The notes: a model not told the origin generated them from the letters alone. 64,000 nt of DNA from Candidatus Babelota bacterium (GCA_029262575.1 JAJCZC010000035.1:19541-83540); one strand, 5' to 3'. Shown: positions 25,195 to 34,026, counted from the stretch's first letter. Program-made: numbers and translations.

Positions 25195-26398
25195 GTTTGA
25201 CCTCTTTTTGCACCATAGCGGCAACACATGCATCGGACCAAACATTAATTGCTGTTTCGAACATATCGATCAATGCATAAAGTGGCAAAATAACGCCCAG
25301 CAGAGCAAGTGGCACATTCATTGCAGCCAACAATGCACCGGATAAGAAATAACACCCCATTGGCACTCCAGCATTGCCAATTGCAGCAATTGTTGCAATA
25401 AATATCCATAAGATCATATCAAACAAACTAAACACCATCCCGTTACTTTGTGCCACAAATAAAACTGTGGTGATAATAAATGCCGCACATGCATTCATAT
25501 TAATAGTGGAGCATAGCGGTAGGGTGATGTTTGCAATTTTTTCTGAAACGCCAAACGTGCGCTGAGTATATTCCATTGTCATGGGCAACGCAACATTGGA
25601 TGATCGGGAAAAGAAGGCAACCGAAAGAGCGGGTGACATCTTTTTGAGTGAATGAAATGGCTTATAACCTTTCCATTTTAAAAATAGGGGTAAAACAACA
25701 AAACCTTGCACAAAATTGGCGAGCATAATACACACAACATATAATGCCAATTGTTTTAAACTATCGGTTTTTTGCGTCTGCAGGTTTTCAATGAAAATAA
25801 CGGTGAATGCCCAAACGCCAATCGGAATCATATAAACAAGCGCTTGCGTGATTTTGAGTAGTGCCGCAAAAAAACTTGAGAAAAAAAGATTGAGCATATT
25901 TTTATTTTTCTCAGGCAATGTTAAGGTGGCAAAACTTAATCCAAGCGCAATCAACATTATGCCAATCACATTGTTTTCAGCAAAAGTGGTGACCACATTG
26001 GACGGTACCAACTTACACATAAAATCAAAATAACCACCAAAGTCATCGACATCAGTTATATTACACACAAAATCTGATGCAGTCGGATCAACAATCAAAA
26101 ATACGATCAATGCAACGGTAGCGGCTATAAGCGTTGTGGACAACGTATACTTGATCACCTTTCGACCAATATTGCGCATTTCATCAATGCTCGACATGCC
26201 CGAAATAGTCGCCGTTACCGAAAAGAAAATTAAAGGTAAACTAATAAGCTTGAGTAAGCTGATAACAATATCTGAAACCACATGCGCCGAAGAGAAAAGC
26301 TGCGGTATATATAGACCAGTTAATACGCCCAATGTTGCCGCAATAAAGATAAAGCCGTTTAAAGAGAGCAAATAAGAGAAAAATGAACCTTTTTGCAT
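25187..26398 (-). CDS. Dicarboxylate/amino acid:cation symporter (DAACS family)
   Basis: A 403-residue transporter with the multi-helix pattern of the DAACS/GltP group. The segment SLLKLISLPLIFFSV, the Ser-rich loop (FFSRSSNVALPMTMEY) and ITLPLCSTINMNACAAF correspond to the conserved transport core (HP1, TM7 and TM8). It would import dicarboxylates or acidic amino acids using Na+ or H+, fitting a metabolite-scavenging parasite. The NMDGT motif of glutamate carriers is here NMNACA, so substrate or ion coupling may differ. It has a good ribosome binding site (AAGGAATGTC). Confidence 0.88.
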   Translation of the reverse strand: MQKGSFFSYLLSLNGFIFIAATLGVLTGLYIPQLFSSAHVVSDIVISLLKLISLPLIFFSVTATISGMSSIDEMRNIGRKVIKYTLSTTLIAATVALIVFLIVDPTASDFVCNITDVDDFGGYFDFMCKLVPSNVVTTFAENNVIGIMLIALGLSFATLTLPEKNKNMLNLFFSSFFAALLKITQALVYMIPIGVWAFTVIFIENLQTQKTDSLKQLALYVVCIMLANFVQGFVVLPLFLKWKGYKPFHSLKKMSPALSVAFFSRSSNVALPMTMEYTQRTFGVSEKIANITLPLCSTINMNACAAFIITTVLFVAQSNGMVFSLFDMILWIFIATIAAIGNAGVPMGCYFLSGALLAAMNVPLALLGVILPLYALIDMFETAINVWSDACVAAMVQKEVKHD

Positions 26399-26489
26399 GA
26401 CATTCCTTTAAAATTATACAATGTACTCCATACTACTTAATCTAGTCGAGAACAACAGTCTAAAGCAATGTTTCAAAAAAAACACCCTT

Positions 26490-26518
26490 TTGCGCAATAT
26501 ATTCATTTAATGTATAAT
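26490..26518 (+). promoter_or_regulatory. Promoter of the small membrane-protein cluster
   Basis: TTGCGC (26490-26495) and TATAAT (26513-26518) are 17 bases apart. A second TATAAT follows at 26523. Confidence 0.45.
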
Positions 26519-26562
26519 CCTATATAATTACATAACATTTTTAGCTTTATAAGGCGTACTCT

Positions 26563-26946
26563 ATGACTAAAAAAGCATATTTCCAAGCTTTTTTGATATT
26601 TTCAATATGCATTTCTAGCAGTATATATGCTGATGATATCACCATTAATGCCGGCAGCTCAGAACGCACTTTTGGTGAAATGAATGCAACATTTCTTGTT
26701 GCAGCATTAGCTGGAGCTGCAGGCACAATAAAAGGCCTTATAGAAGGCAAGTCCTATTCAGCCAATTGCGCTCGGCTTACCGGTGCATCAGCGGGTGCAT
26801 TATTGATTAACACCTGTTATACCCATAACGAAGAGCTTTTAAGGCAATCCAAATCGTTCTATGCTGGCATCGGGCTATTGTTTATAACTATATGTTCTTG
26901 CCTAAATATTACAAAAACAAAAAATGAAAGGGACAAACATGTATAA
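26563..26946 (+). CDS. Small exported membrane protein (cluster member 1)
   Basis: A 127-residue protein with a signal peptide (about residues 1-23, ending YADD) and two to three hydrophobic helices. It contains AALAGAAGTIKGL and SKSFYAGIGLLFI. The order of helices and the Q-S-K-x-F/W motif relate it to the next two genes. Overlaps the next start by 8 bases. Function unknown. Confidence 0.65.
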   Translation: MTKKAYFQAFLIFSICISSSIYADDITINAGSSERTFGEMNATFLVAALAGAAGTIKGLIEGKSYSANCARLTGASAGALLINTCYTHNEELLRQSKSFYAGIGLLFITICSCLNITKTKNERDKHV

Positions 26947-27376
26947 AAAACAATTCATGATCGCGTTATTCGTTGGCACAGCTTCAATGATAAGTGCCGA
27001 ATCAACTTTACAGGAAGAGCTTAGAGACTCTGCTCATAACTTCAAACGTGCAACTTCTCATGTTGTTGATCTTACTCTTGCCGGAGCTGTTATTGGCGGA
27101 TTTTGCCAAGCGCTTTATCATATTATAGGCGATTCAAATAATACCAAAAAATGCAATGAAGGCATGTCATTAGCAATTGGCTGCTTAGGCCTTTTATTTA
27201 TCAAGAAAAATTGGAATCCTGATAAAGAAATCTACCAACAAAGCAAATGGTTTAATGCAGGCCTCGCTCAATTGATGAGTGCATGGGGATGGGATTGCTG
27301 GCAACCAATAACATTACACGCAACAAATTCTAATATATTATCAGGAAACGACTTACAAGTAGAACCATTCAATTAA
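26939..27376 (+). CDS. Small exported membrane protein (cluster member 2)
   Basis: A 145-residue protein started at MYKKQF after AAAGGGAC. It has a signal peptide to about residue 19. A membrane segment (LTLAGAVIGGFCQALYHII) is followed by AIGCLGLLFIKKNWNPDKEIYQQSKWFNAG. That K-N-W-x-x-x-K-x-I-x-x-Q-S block is shared with member 3, so the three are tandem duplicates diverged in sequence. No known family. Confidence 0.65.
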   Translation: MYKKQFMIALFVGTASMISAESTLQEELRDSAHNFKRATSHVVDLTLAGAVIGGFCQALYHIIGDSNNTKKCNEGMSLAIGCLGLLFIKKNWNPDKEIYQQSKWFNAGLAQLMSAWGWDCWQPITLHATNSNILSGNDLQVEPFN

Positions 27377-27400
27377 ACAAAAACCAAAGGATATAAACAG

Positions 27401-27778
27401 ATGCATAAAAAATTGTGCGCGCTATTATTAGTGACATCAATTACATGCCAAAGCAATCTGCAAGCTGCAACATTTGCCGATAAACTTGGTGAACTTACTA
27501 CAACAATTAAAGAATACGCATCGTATGCAATCGATTGTGGACTTTCTACAGGTGCTGTCATTTATGTTGCTGGTGCAATTAAAGAACAGTTAAAAGAGCA
27601 GCCAAATCATGTCGAGCAACGCTATTTAATGGAGATGGCCGCAGGACTCTCTGGACTCCTTTTAATCAAAAAAAATTGGCACAAAGAGAAAAAAATCACT
27701 GAACAGTCAATCTTATTCCATACAGGCGTTGGGCTGTTTTGGGGCTCAATTATTGATGCAATAATTACCAATCAATGA
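27401..27778 (+). CDS. Small exported membrane protein (cluster member 3)
   Basis: A 125-residue protein with AAAGGAT site and signal peptide to about residue 22. It has GAVIYVAGAIKEQL and LSGLLLIKKNWHKEKKITEQSILFHTGVGLFW, matching member 2. A terminator follows at 27802, ending the cluster. Confidence 0.65.
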   Translation: MHKKLCALLLVTSITCQSNLQAATFADKLGELTTTIKEYASYAIDCGLSTGAVIYVAGAIKEQLKEQPNHVEQRYLMEMAAGLSGLLLIKKNWHKEKKITEQSILFHTGVGLFWGSIIDAIITNQ

Positions 27779-27801
27779 AGAGCAAAATAATTTAGTTGAA
27801 G

Positions 27802-27828
27802 GCCTCGTATTCTTACGAGGCTTTTTTT
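27802..27828 (+). terminator. Rho-independent terminator
   Basis: A perfect GCCTCGTA/TACGAGGC stem with loop TTCT and seven following T's. It ends the three-gene cluster. Confidence 0.85.
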
Positions 27829-27882
27829 ATTGCACCCAATCTATTTCAAGGTGTAGGCTTTTTATAAAAAAGGAGCAATGCC

Positions 27883-28071
27883 ATGCTGAACGATACCAAA
27901 TATGACAAAGTTAAATTACTTTATAAATTAAGTAAAATTTGCTGGTTCTTAGAGCAACATGCGATAGATAACGCCGAAAAAGAGGGCGATGATAAGGCCG
28001 TGCAACGCCTGAAAGAGCTCAAAAATGATATCGAAAAACATCTTGCTTCATTAGAGCCTATGTGCAAATAA
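27883..28071 (+). CDS. Small conserved helical protein
   Basis: A 62-residue cytoplasmic protein with a strong AAGGAG site. Charged, two-helix sequence: KLLYKLSKICWFLEQHAIDNA, then AVQRLKELKNDIEKHLASLEPM. It resembles small uncharacterised helical proteins found in many bacteria. No signal peptide. Function unknown. Confidence 0.65.
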   Translation: MLNDTKYDKVKLLYKLSKICWFLEQHAIDNAEKEGDDKAVQRLKELKNDIEKHLASLEPMCK

Positions 28072-28072
28072 G

Positions 28073-28750
28073 CTACTGTATAGGACAGATCTTATCTTTC
28101 CATGTAGGAACGTTTTGTTCATGATGCTCTAAGATGTTTAATATTTTATAAAGCTCATCTTTGGTTGCCTTACATTGCATTGCATATGCTTCAGATTCAT
28201 CTGCATTAAAATAAGTTAATGCATGATCCGAGGGCTTTTCAGATTCAACAAACCATCTTTGCCACCATGAGGTAAGACTAACTGAGGTTTGCATAACATT
28301 AGCTCCATTTTGGCACAATGCTTCAACTGCATCAATATTTCCTGCTAAAATTGCATTTTCAAGCGGTAAGTGCACTGTATGAAATCCAGTAGATCCTTGT
28401 ATGACAACTTTTTGACCTACTGTCTTTTGCTGCATCGTAGAAACCAACACTTGATGTGTTTTATTTGGCGTGGCCCCCATATTAATAAGATCTTTTATAA
28501 AGTTTTTTGTGTTTTGATATTTACCTCTTGGTGAGGTTGCAACTAAGTTGAGCAACATTGTGCCATAAGGCTGGCTATCATCAAAGGTTATGCCATCAGA
28601 ATATTCTTTAAAAGCTTGATGATTATCATCACATATCGATTCATACAATAAAACACAATATTGAGGCAAAACCTTATTGTGGCTTGCTGCATGCATACAT
28701 GAGAAAAAAGAAATTACACAAAAAATTAATATTATTTTTTTTGATATCAT
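28073..28750 (-). CDS. Exported ankyrin-type protein ending in a CaaX box (CPIQ)
   Basis: A 225-residue protein started at MISKKII after GGAGAG. It has a signal peptide to about residue 21 (CMHAAS). The body includes ankyrin-like helical pairs: LNLVATSPRGK...FIKDLINMGATPN, and LPLENAILAGNIDAVEALCQNGANV. The very last residues are K-I-C-P-I-Q. A Cys at position -4 followed by P-I-Q fits the CaaX rule for host protein prenylation (Q favouring farnesyl). It is encoded next to a second ankyrin protein with the same kind of ending. Prenylation is an inference; the substrate or host partner is unknown. Confidence 0.75.
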   Translation of the reverse strand: MISKKIILIFCVISFFSCMHAASHNKVLPQYCVLLYESICDDNHQAFKEYSDGITFDDSQPYGTMLLNLVATSPRGKYQNTKNFIKDLINMGATPNKTHQVLVSTMQQKTVGQKVVIQGSTGFHTVHLPLENAILAGNIDAVEALCQNGANVMQTSVSLTSWWQRWFVESEKPSDHALTYFNADESEAYAMQCKATKDELYKILNILEHHEQNVPTWKDKICPIQ

Positions 28751-28831
28751 ATCGCTCTCCAAGTCAGCTAAAAACAGTTCAGGCTAGTTTAATCATCTTG
28801 CTTTATGTTGTAAAGCATTGAAAAACAATAT

Positions 28832-29503
28832 TTATTGCACTATACACATTTGCATGCCAGATGCTTTTAAATCGGCATCAAACTCTTCATTTTCTTTCAT
28901 CTTTTCTTCTAATAATTCAATGATTGTGTCCAACTGTTGTTCTGATGCTGGACATACACACTGGCCACCTTGCTTTCTATGTTTATATAACTTTGCATGT
29001 TCTAGCGCGCTTTCACCAAGCCACTTTGCAATCATGGAAGGATTATAATTCAATGAGCTTTTTTCTGGGTCAACATTATAAGAAAGTAAAGTTTTCACCG
29101 CAACAACATTGCCCACATGAATACTTATATCCAATGGCAACAACCCTGAAACAACCTTACATTCTCGCTTAAATTTACAACTCGCAAATAAAAAATTAAT
29201 TGAATTTTCAATAACGGAATAAACATCTGGGGCTTTATGCGGACTAACGCCAGCATCAATTATTTTTTTGATAAAATAAGAAGTATGCTGAGATTTATTC
29301 AGACATGCATAACCTAAGAGGTTGGTTATGTATTTATCATGCGCAAATGTAATGGTTGTGCATTGCGGCAAAGATTGCATCGAACTATCAAACTGCTCTT
29401 TATTTCCTTCTTTAATTGCCTTAACTAGCTTTGTGACGATCTGTTGACCATCTGAAGACAACGCAAAAAAACTCACAAATAAAAAACTTAGAACAATTCT
29501 CAT
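28832..29503 (-). CDS. Exported ankyrin-type protein ending in a CaaX box (CIVQ)
   Basis: A 223-residue protein started at MRIVLSF, where AGAGGTG precedes and the signal peptide begins; the longer reading upstream adds an unlikely leader. Ankyrin-like segments are LLGYACLNKSQHTSYFIKKIIDAGVSPHKA and LPLDISIHVGNVVAVKTLLSYNVDP. It ends M-Q-M-C-I-V-Q, an excellent CaaX box (two aliphatic residues then Q). Paralogous in design to the gene at 28073. Probably secreted and membrane-targeted in a eukaryotic host. Confidence 0.78.
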   Translation of the reverse strand: MRIVLSFLFVSFFALSSDGQQIVTKLVKAIKEGNKEQFDSSMQSLPQCTTITFAHDKYITNLLGYACLNKSQHTSYFIKKIIDAGVSPHKAPDVYSVIENSINFLFASCKFKRECKVVSGLLPLDISIHVGNVVAVKTLLSYNVDPEKSSLNYNPSMIAKWLGESALEHAKLYKHRKQGGQCVCPASEQQLDTIIELLEEKMKENEEFDADLKASGMQMCIVQ

Positions 29504-29612
29504 TAAACACCTCTGGCAATTATCGTAATGCATATAAAATATGTTCGTCCAAGTGTAAGCAATTCCTAAAAAATTGCAAAATGCCTTCCTTTCTTCTGGC
29601 GATATTTTCAAT

Positions 29613-29640
29613 TTGACATAAGCGACCCATCTTATACACT
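29613..29640 (+). promoter_or_regulatory. Promoter of the LRR gene
   Basis: TTGACA (29613-29618) and TACACT (29635-29640) are 16 bases apart, 48 bases before the start codon. Confidence 0.4.
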
Positions 29641-29688
29641 AAAAAATGTATTATAATAAAACTTTGGAATAGAGAGAAGGGATAAAAC

Positions 29689-30690
29689 ATGAAAAAAACA
29701 ATATTATTTATGGCAATATTTGCTATTTTTACGTTTTTTAGCCTTATACACAGTGCATCAAGCTCAAAGAATGTAGGGCTATCAGAATGGCAACGACAAA
29801 CATTAAGTCGCTTAATGTCTCAAAAAAGCATACTCGAAAACAAGGGGCATAAGACAACCAATATTATTCAAGAACTAGCGGAGGAGCCCTTATTGCGCTT
29901 CACTGACACAAAACCCACATCGATAAAAAAAGGCATCAAAAAGTGGGTATCTTCATTCAAAAGAAGAAAAGACTCTAATCATGCTAGATTTAATACTATA
30001 GAGCCCGAAAAAAGGGCAACAATTTTAATAAATTTTATAGGAAGCTTAATCTATGAAAACACAGATTGCAATGAAGTGATAAAAGCTATGAGTATCAGAG
30101 TAGCGAACATTATTAAAACAGAAATGATCAAAGAGAGTAACGTTGGTGCAGACATAGATATACTCCGAAATCTCATCTTATCTAGTCAAGCTGAGAAAAA
30201 AAACAAAATAGCCCAGTATGTGAGCCCATATCTTGGAAACTCTATACAGGACTTAGCAATGACAGATAACATGCTCTTTCATAATTTTGACTACAGCGCA
30301 TTAAAACTCATCCAGCAAAAACTATCTTCAATAAAAAATTTTAATCTTGAGATCGCTCAAAAAACAAACTTAACATCTATAACCTCTATTTATTTAGGCG
30401 AAAATGCTATAATGCATATTGAATCCGGCGCTTTTAATGGATTTAATAAAACCATTAGACTGCGATTAAACAATAACAAACTTCACGGTCAACTTGATTC
30501 AAAAGCATTTGAAGGACTCTATTCTCTCACGTTTCTCGATCTAAAAGATAACAACATAACTGGTGTAATCACTAAAGAGTTTAACAATCTTAAAAACTTA
30601 AAATTCATTGATTTGAGGAATAATAATATTACAGAGAATGAGCAAACGCGAATCAAGAACGAATTGCCAAACATCAAAATCATATTTTGA
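29689..30690 (+). CDS. Exported leucine-rich repeat protein
   Basis: A 333-residue protein with a signal peptide (to about residue 22) followed by ASSSKN. The N-terminal 200 residues are helical and unrecognised. The C-terminal part (about 225-333) has four to five leucine-rich repeats: LTSITSIYLGENAIMHI, IRLRLNNNKLHGQL, LTFLDLKDNNITGVI and LKFIDLRNNNIT. LRR proteins bind other proteins; with export this suggests a host-interaction role. Own promoter at 29613. Confidence 0.8.
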   Translation: MKKTILFMAIFAIFTFFSLIHSASSSKNVGLSEWQRQTLSRLMSQKSILENKGHKTTNIIQELAEEPLLRFTDTKPTSIKKGIKKWVSSFKRRKDSNHARFNTIEPEKRATILINFIGSLIYENTDCNEVIKAMSIRVANIIKTEMIKESNVGADIDILRNLILSSQAEKKNKIAQYVSPYLGNSIQDLAMTDNMLFHNFDYSALKLIQQKLSSIKNFNLEIAQKTNLTSITSIYLGENAIMHIESGAFNGFNKTIRLRLNNNKLHGQLDSKAFEGLYSLTFLDLKDNNITGVITKEFNNLKNLKFIDLRNNNITENEQTRIKNELPNIKIIF

Positions 30691-30705
30691 ATTTTAGAGA
30701 CTCCG

Positions 30706-30732
30706 AAGGCATTCGCAAATAGGTGCCTTTTT
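30706..30732. terminator. Terminator between convergent genes
   Basis: AAGGCA/TGCCTT stem, 12-base loop and a run of T's. It ends the LRR gene and lies at the stop of the convergent tspO gene. Confidence 0.55.
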
Positions 30733-31205
30733 CAATTCATAAGCCAAATCATAAGATTGAGCCATGTAGCAAAAGCAAGCCAACCGAGATAGGGCGTAAG
30801 TAATGCTGCCACAAACATTGAACGTTGGCCAATCATGATAACCAAAGACAAGGTTGTAATAAATAATGCAACCGCATCAAACACTGATAACGTAATAAAG
30901 TGGCGATAAAAGAAAAGATAGGTCCAAGAAGCATTCAAAAATGCGTTTAATGAAAATAAGCCCATGATCGCCCAAAAATGAGCATTGCGTTCAAATCGAT
31001 TCCACACCATAATCACCGCAACAGTAGTCAACACATAAATTACTGTCCACATTGCACCAATAAACCAACCTGGTGGGGTATAACTAGGTAGATTCAATGC
31101 AAAATACCATTTCATACCAGTGCTTGCATAAAACCTACTCAAAATAGAAATCACAAATGTGATAACCGAAAAAACAATATAGTTCAACTTAAGTGTAACT
31201 TCCAT
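30732..31205 (-). CDS. tspO: TspO/MBR family membrane protein
   Basis: A 157-residue five-helix membrane protein. The motifs are characteristic: WYFALNLPSYTPPGWFIGAMWTVIYVL, FLNASWTYLFFYRH and TPYLGWLAFATWLN. TspO/PBR proteins bind tetrapyrroles and cholesterol-like ligands and can degrade porphyrins. Good ribosome binding site (GGAG). The next gene upstream (31223) is 17 bases away and likely cotranscribed. Confidence 0.9.
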   Translation of the reverse strand: MEVTLKLNYIVFSVITFVISILSRFYASTGMKWYFALNLPSYTPPGWFIGAMWTVIYVLTTVAVIMVWNRFERNAHFWAIMGLFSLNAFLNASWTYLFFYRHFITLSVFDAVALFITTLSLVIMIGQRSMFVAALLTPYLGWLAFATWLNLMIWLMN

Positions 31206-31222
31206 GAGGACTCCAATATTTA

Positions 31223-32305
31223 TTATGGCTCAAAATCAAGTAACTCTTGCACGCCCTCGCATGCACAACCACATGTGCGATTGAAGATGAACCCTAAGAT
31301 GCCACACTTTCTTCCGCATAAACACAGGCGCTCATCGCCTTCGATCAATGATTTTATATAGTCAATTTTTGTTTGATCGGATGCAAAAAGGTGCATTAAA
31401 CTTTTAACGCCCAATATTTGATTTTTGGCAAATCGATCTTTATTACGATGAAAAAAATCTTTAGAACTAGTATTTGGGTATTCTGCAAAGCCTACAATGT
31501 GCAAACCATTTTTAAGGACCAATTGGCCATCTTTATTTACCAAAATATCATCTTTAATATTCCATATACCTGTGGAAACAATAATGTCATAAAGTTCGTC
31601 AATTGCACGATTTGGCAGTAAAGAAATAAGGTCTGGCTTATCGCTTAACCGCGTTTGCCCGGCAACATATCCTTGAACGAGCATAATGTTTTCATCACTT
31701 ACATCTTTTTTATTGCCCGGGATATAACGCACATATGTGTGAGGAATCGCCACATAATCAAATGATCTATTTTTTAGCAATTCGGAAGCCAAAAGATGAT
31801 GAGCTGCGCGACTTGCAGTTTGATAGGTTGCAAATGTATCATTGCCTAAATGCTCTTTTATCAATTCATTAAACTTTGCATCATCAGCTAATAATGTGCG
31901 ATCAACCACACCTTTAGTAGCAAGCATACCCAGTAAACGATGCTTTGGACCAGCAATTTTAACCAGGTGCCCATTATTCGGCATCTTTAACACATAGTCG
32001 CCACTGCTATAATTTTTATAGTTATGTTGAGCAAGAAAATTAGCATCCCTCTCTCTCTTTTGGTGCCATGCCATAGGATTGCTTAATGCTGCCAATTGGC
32101 GCACAACATCTTGGCCGCCAAGTTGATAAAGCCATTCATCAACCTTTACTTTAAGCGCATGTGGCATTGAAGGCATCAGCCCATATAATGTATGAGGTGT
32201 TATTTTAACACCGTGATATGTTTTAGGTACCTTAAATCGTGCATTAAGGAATAAAGCGCCAAAAGCACCTTGAATGCAGATAAAAATGATTAATATTCGC
32301 TTCAT
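31223..32305 (-). CDS. Exported protein, possible pseudokinase-like region
   Basis: A 360-residue protein with a signal peptide (to about residue 16) and site AAAGGG. The region LYDIIVSTGIWNIKDDILVNKDGQLVL reads like a protein kinase catalytic loop (xxDxKxxNILVNKDGxxxL), but the key Asp/Asn positions are changed (W-N-I-K-D-D-I). A conserved-looking LVKIAGPKHRLLG precedes it. The C-terminal 40 residues have a Cys cluster (CLCGRKCGILGF...CGCAC). A kinase relationship is only suggestive; otherwise unknown. Confidence 0.6.
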   Translation of the reverse strand: MKRILIIFICIQGAFGALFLNARFKVPKTYHGVKITPHTLYGLMPSMPHALKVKVDEWLYQLGGQDVVRQLAALSNPMAWHQKRERDANFLAQHNYKNYSSGDYVLKMPNNGHLVKIAGPKHRLLGMLATKGVVDRTLLADDAKFNELIKEHLGNDTFATYQTASRAAHHLLASELLKNRSFDYVAIPHTYVRYIPGNKKDVSDENIMLVQGYVAGQTRLSDKPDLISLLPNRAIDELYDIIVSTGIWNIKDDILVNKDGQLVLKNGLHIVGFAEYPNTSSKDFFHRNKDRFAKNQILGVKSLMHLFASDQTKIDYIKSLIEGDERLCLCGRKCGILGFIFNRTCGCACEGVQELLDFEP

Positions 32306-32396
32306 TATTTTCCCTTTCCCTTTATTCTTACATAATTCATTTTATCAAAACAGACAAAACAAAGTAAATAGTTTATTTAAAAAGCTTTTTAGCACT

Positions 32397-32431
32397 TTGG
32401 AGGCGATTAACTTTGTGTTATACTCAAAATA
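32397..32431 (+). promoter_or_regulatory. Leaderless-type promoter of the FAD oxidoreductase gene
   Basis: TTGGAG (32397-32402) and TATACT (32419-32424) are 16 bases apart, and the ATG follows only 6 bases after the -10 box. Transcription would start at or next to the start codon, and no ribosome binding site is present. Confidence 0.5.
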
Positions 32432-33432
32432 TGCAAAAAACTCCTAAAAAACAGCTGGACTACCTCATTATCGGCCAAGGACTAGCTGGCTCAATTCTTT
32501 CATACACGTTGCTCAAAATGGGCAAAAAAGTGGCTATAATCAATAGGTTTAACCCAAAATCTGCCTCTTATATCGCTAGCGGCATATTTAGCCCTATAGC
32601 AGGGCAAAGAATAGCTAAAATCTGGCAAGCCGATGAGATATTCCCACAGATGTCCACATTTTATAAAACATTAGAAAAAGATCTGAACTGCTCATTTTTT
32701 CATCAAATGCCTTATATCAAACTACTTATTAATGATGATCTTAAAAAATTTGCCCAACGACGATTTGACGATCCAAAATATGCATCATTCATCAAAAGAA
32801 TTGAACACAGTGTAAAAGGAAAAAAAGTTGATGCAATTGAAATTCAACACACTGGCTGGATGAACACCAATGTATTTTTAGATACGTATCGCGCATTTTT
32901 AAAAACACAGGATGCCTATATTGAAGATTGGTTTGACACTGATCAACTAGTGATGCGCGAAAACGAAATTCACTATAAAAATATAAACGCACACAAGATC
33001 ATCTTCGCCAATGGACTGCAAGCAACGCAAAATCCTTTTTTTGATCATCATAGATTTATCCCTACAAAAGGCGAATTGTTAACGGTCAAAATGAGTGCTC
33101 CGCAAAGCGCAATTATCAATGGCAATGCATTTGTTCTGCCAATTGGCGATAACCTGTTTCATGTTGGTGCAACTTTTGCACGTAGTTTTGAAAATGCACT
33201 GCCAACCCAACAGGGCAAAGAATGGCTATGTACTGAACTTGAAAAGCTTATCGACATCCCTTATGAAATTATTAATCATAAAGCTGGCATTCGCCCGACA
33301 ACACCTGGCCATCGGCCAATTGTTGAATGGCATGAACAACATCAGAATGTTGGCATCTTCACCGGTTTTGGCGCAAAAGGCGTGAGCTATATTCCTTATT
33401 GTGCACAACAATTATTAAGCATAAAAATATAA
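32431..33432 (+). CDS. FAD-dependent oxidoreductase (DAO family)
   Basis: A 333-residue flavoprotein. The N-terminal dinucleotide fold YLIIGQGLAGSILSYTLLKMGKKV carries GxGxxG. Later motifs are ANGLQATQNPFF, FVLPIGDNLFHVGATF and the C-terminal KAGIRPTTPGHRPIVE...VGIFTGFGAKGVSYIP, which is typical of glycine-oxidase or MnmC-like DAO enzymes. Substrate unknown. Start chosen at the ATG after the -10 box (leaderless). Cytoplasmic. Confidence 0.85.
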   Translation: MQKTPKKQLDYLIIGQGLAGSILSYTLLKMGKKVAIINRFNPKSASYIASGIFSPIAGQRIAKIWQADEIFPQMSTFYKTLEKDLNCSFFHQMPYIKLLINDDLKKFAQRRFDDPKYASFIKRIEHSVKGKKVDAIEIQHTGWMNTNVFLDTYRAFLKTQDAYIEDWFDTDQLVMRENEIHYKNINAHKIIFANGLQATQNPFFDHHRFIPTKGELLTVKMSAPQSAIINGNAFVLPIGDNLFHVGATFARSFENALPTQQGKEWLCTELEKLIDIPYEIINHKAGIRPTTPGHRPIVEWHEQHQNVGIFTGFGAKGVSYIPYCAQQLLSIKI

Positions 33433-33508
33433 GCAAGTTGCATGAAGTAAAAATATCATTAAACTCATACGCAGCTTATTAAACAATTACCCTATAAAGG
33501 ATTACATC

Positions 33509-33967
33509 ATGAAAAAGTTCTTCATGTTGGCAACATTGATGATCACATCTTCAGCATTTTGCTCATCGCAACAACAACAAAAACTTCCAAACGCTGAACA
33601 ATTTAAAAAACTTATTGTTAATGCAAAATCGATTGAACAACAATTGAATCAACTAACACAGGGTTCACAAAAGAATGAAGCTAACGCAACCCTAGAAACA
33701 ATACAAAGCACCTTGCGTGAAGCATATATAAATTCGGATAGCACAAATATGGAACTAACATATAACAAGATCCTCGAGCAACAAAAATATGAAGCACGAA
33801 TGAAACAACTTATCATCTCGTTCACGAAAAACGCAATTGAGAGGGGCGATAAACTAGAAGTGCTTGTCAAAAACAGCGATGCATTGCAAAGTGCTGCCGA
33901 TCAGTTTAAAAGTAACCGTCTACTAAAAAAACCTGATCCCGTCTGCACAGCATGTGGACTACTCTAA
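33509..33967 (+). CDS. Exported R-SNARE-like (synaptobrevin/Ykt6-like) protein with terminal CaaX
   Basis: A 152-residue protein with site AAAGGAT and a signal peptide (about 1-19). A helical region leads to residues about 95-140, which match the C-terminal half of an R-SNARE coiled coil: ERGDKLEVLVKNSDALQSAADQF. Aligned to VAMP2 it has R112 at the zero layer, L116, L119, L126, A130 and F133 at the following layers, and the identical D-A-L-Q pattern. It ends V-C-T-A-C-G-L-L: C149 heads a CaaX box (L favouring geranylgeranyl), with another Cys (C146) three residues upstream, like lipidated Ykt6. It has no C-terminal membrane helix. It probably mimics host SNAREs in vesicle traffic; this is inference. 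Confidence 0.8.
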   Translation: MKKFFMLATLMITSSAFCSSQQQQKLPNAEQFKKLIVNAKSIEQQLNQLTQGSQKNEANATLETIQSTLREAYINSDSTNMELTYNKILEQQKYEARMKQLIISFTKNAIERGDKLEVLVKNSDALQSAADQFKSNRLLKKPDPVCTACGLL

Positions 33968-33985
33968 GTTTACACTAAAAAAATA

Positions 33986-34005
33986 GGCCCTCGATATGGA
34001 GGGCC
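33986..34005. terminator. Stem-loop between convergent genes
   Basis: A perfect GGCCCTC/GAGGGCC stem with loop GATATG, 18 bases after the SNARE-like gene. The following T-run is short. Confidence 0.55.
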
Positions 34006-34026
34006 TTCCTAACTACTTAGAATTTA

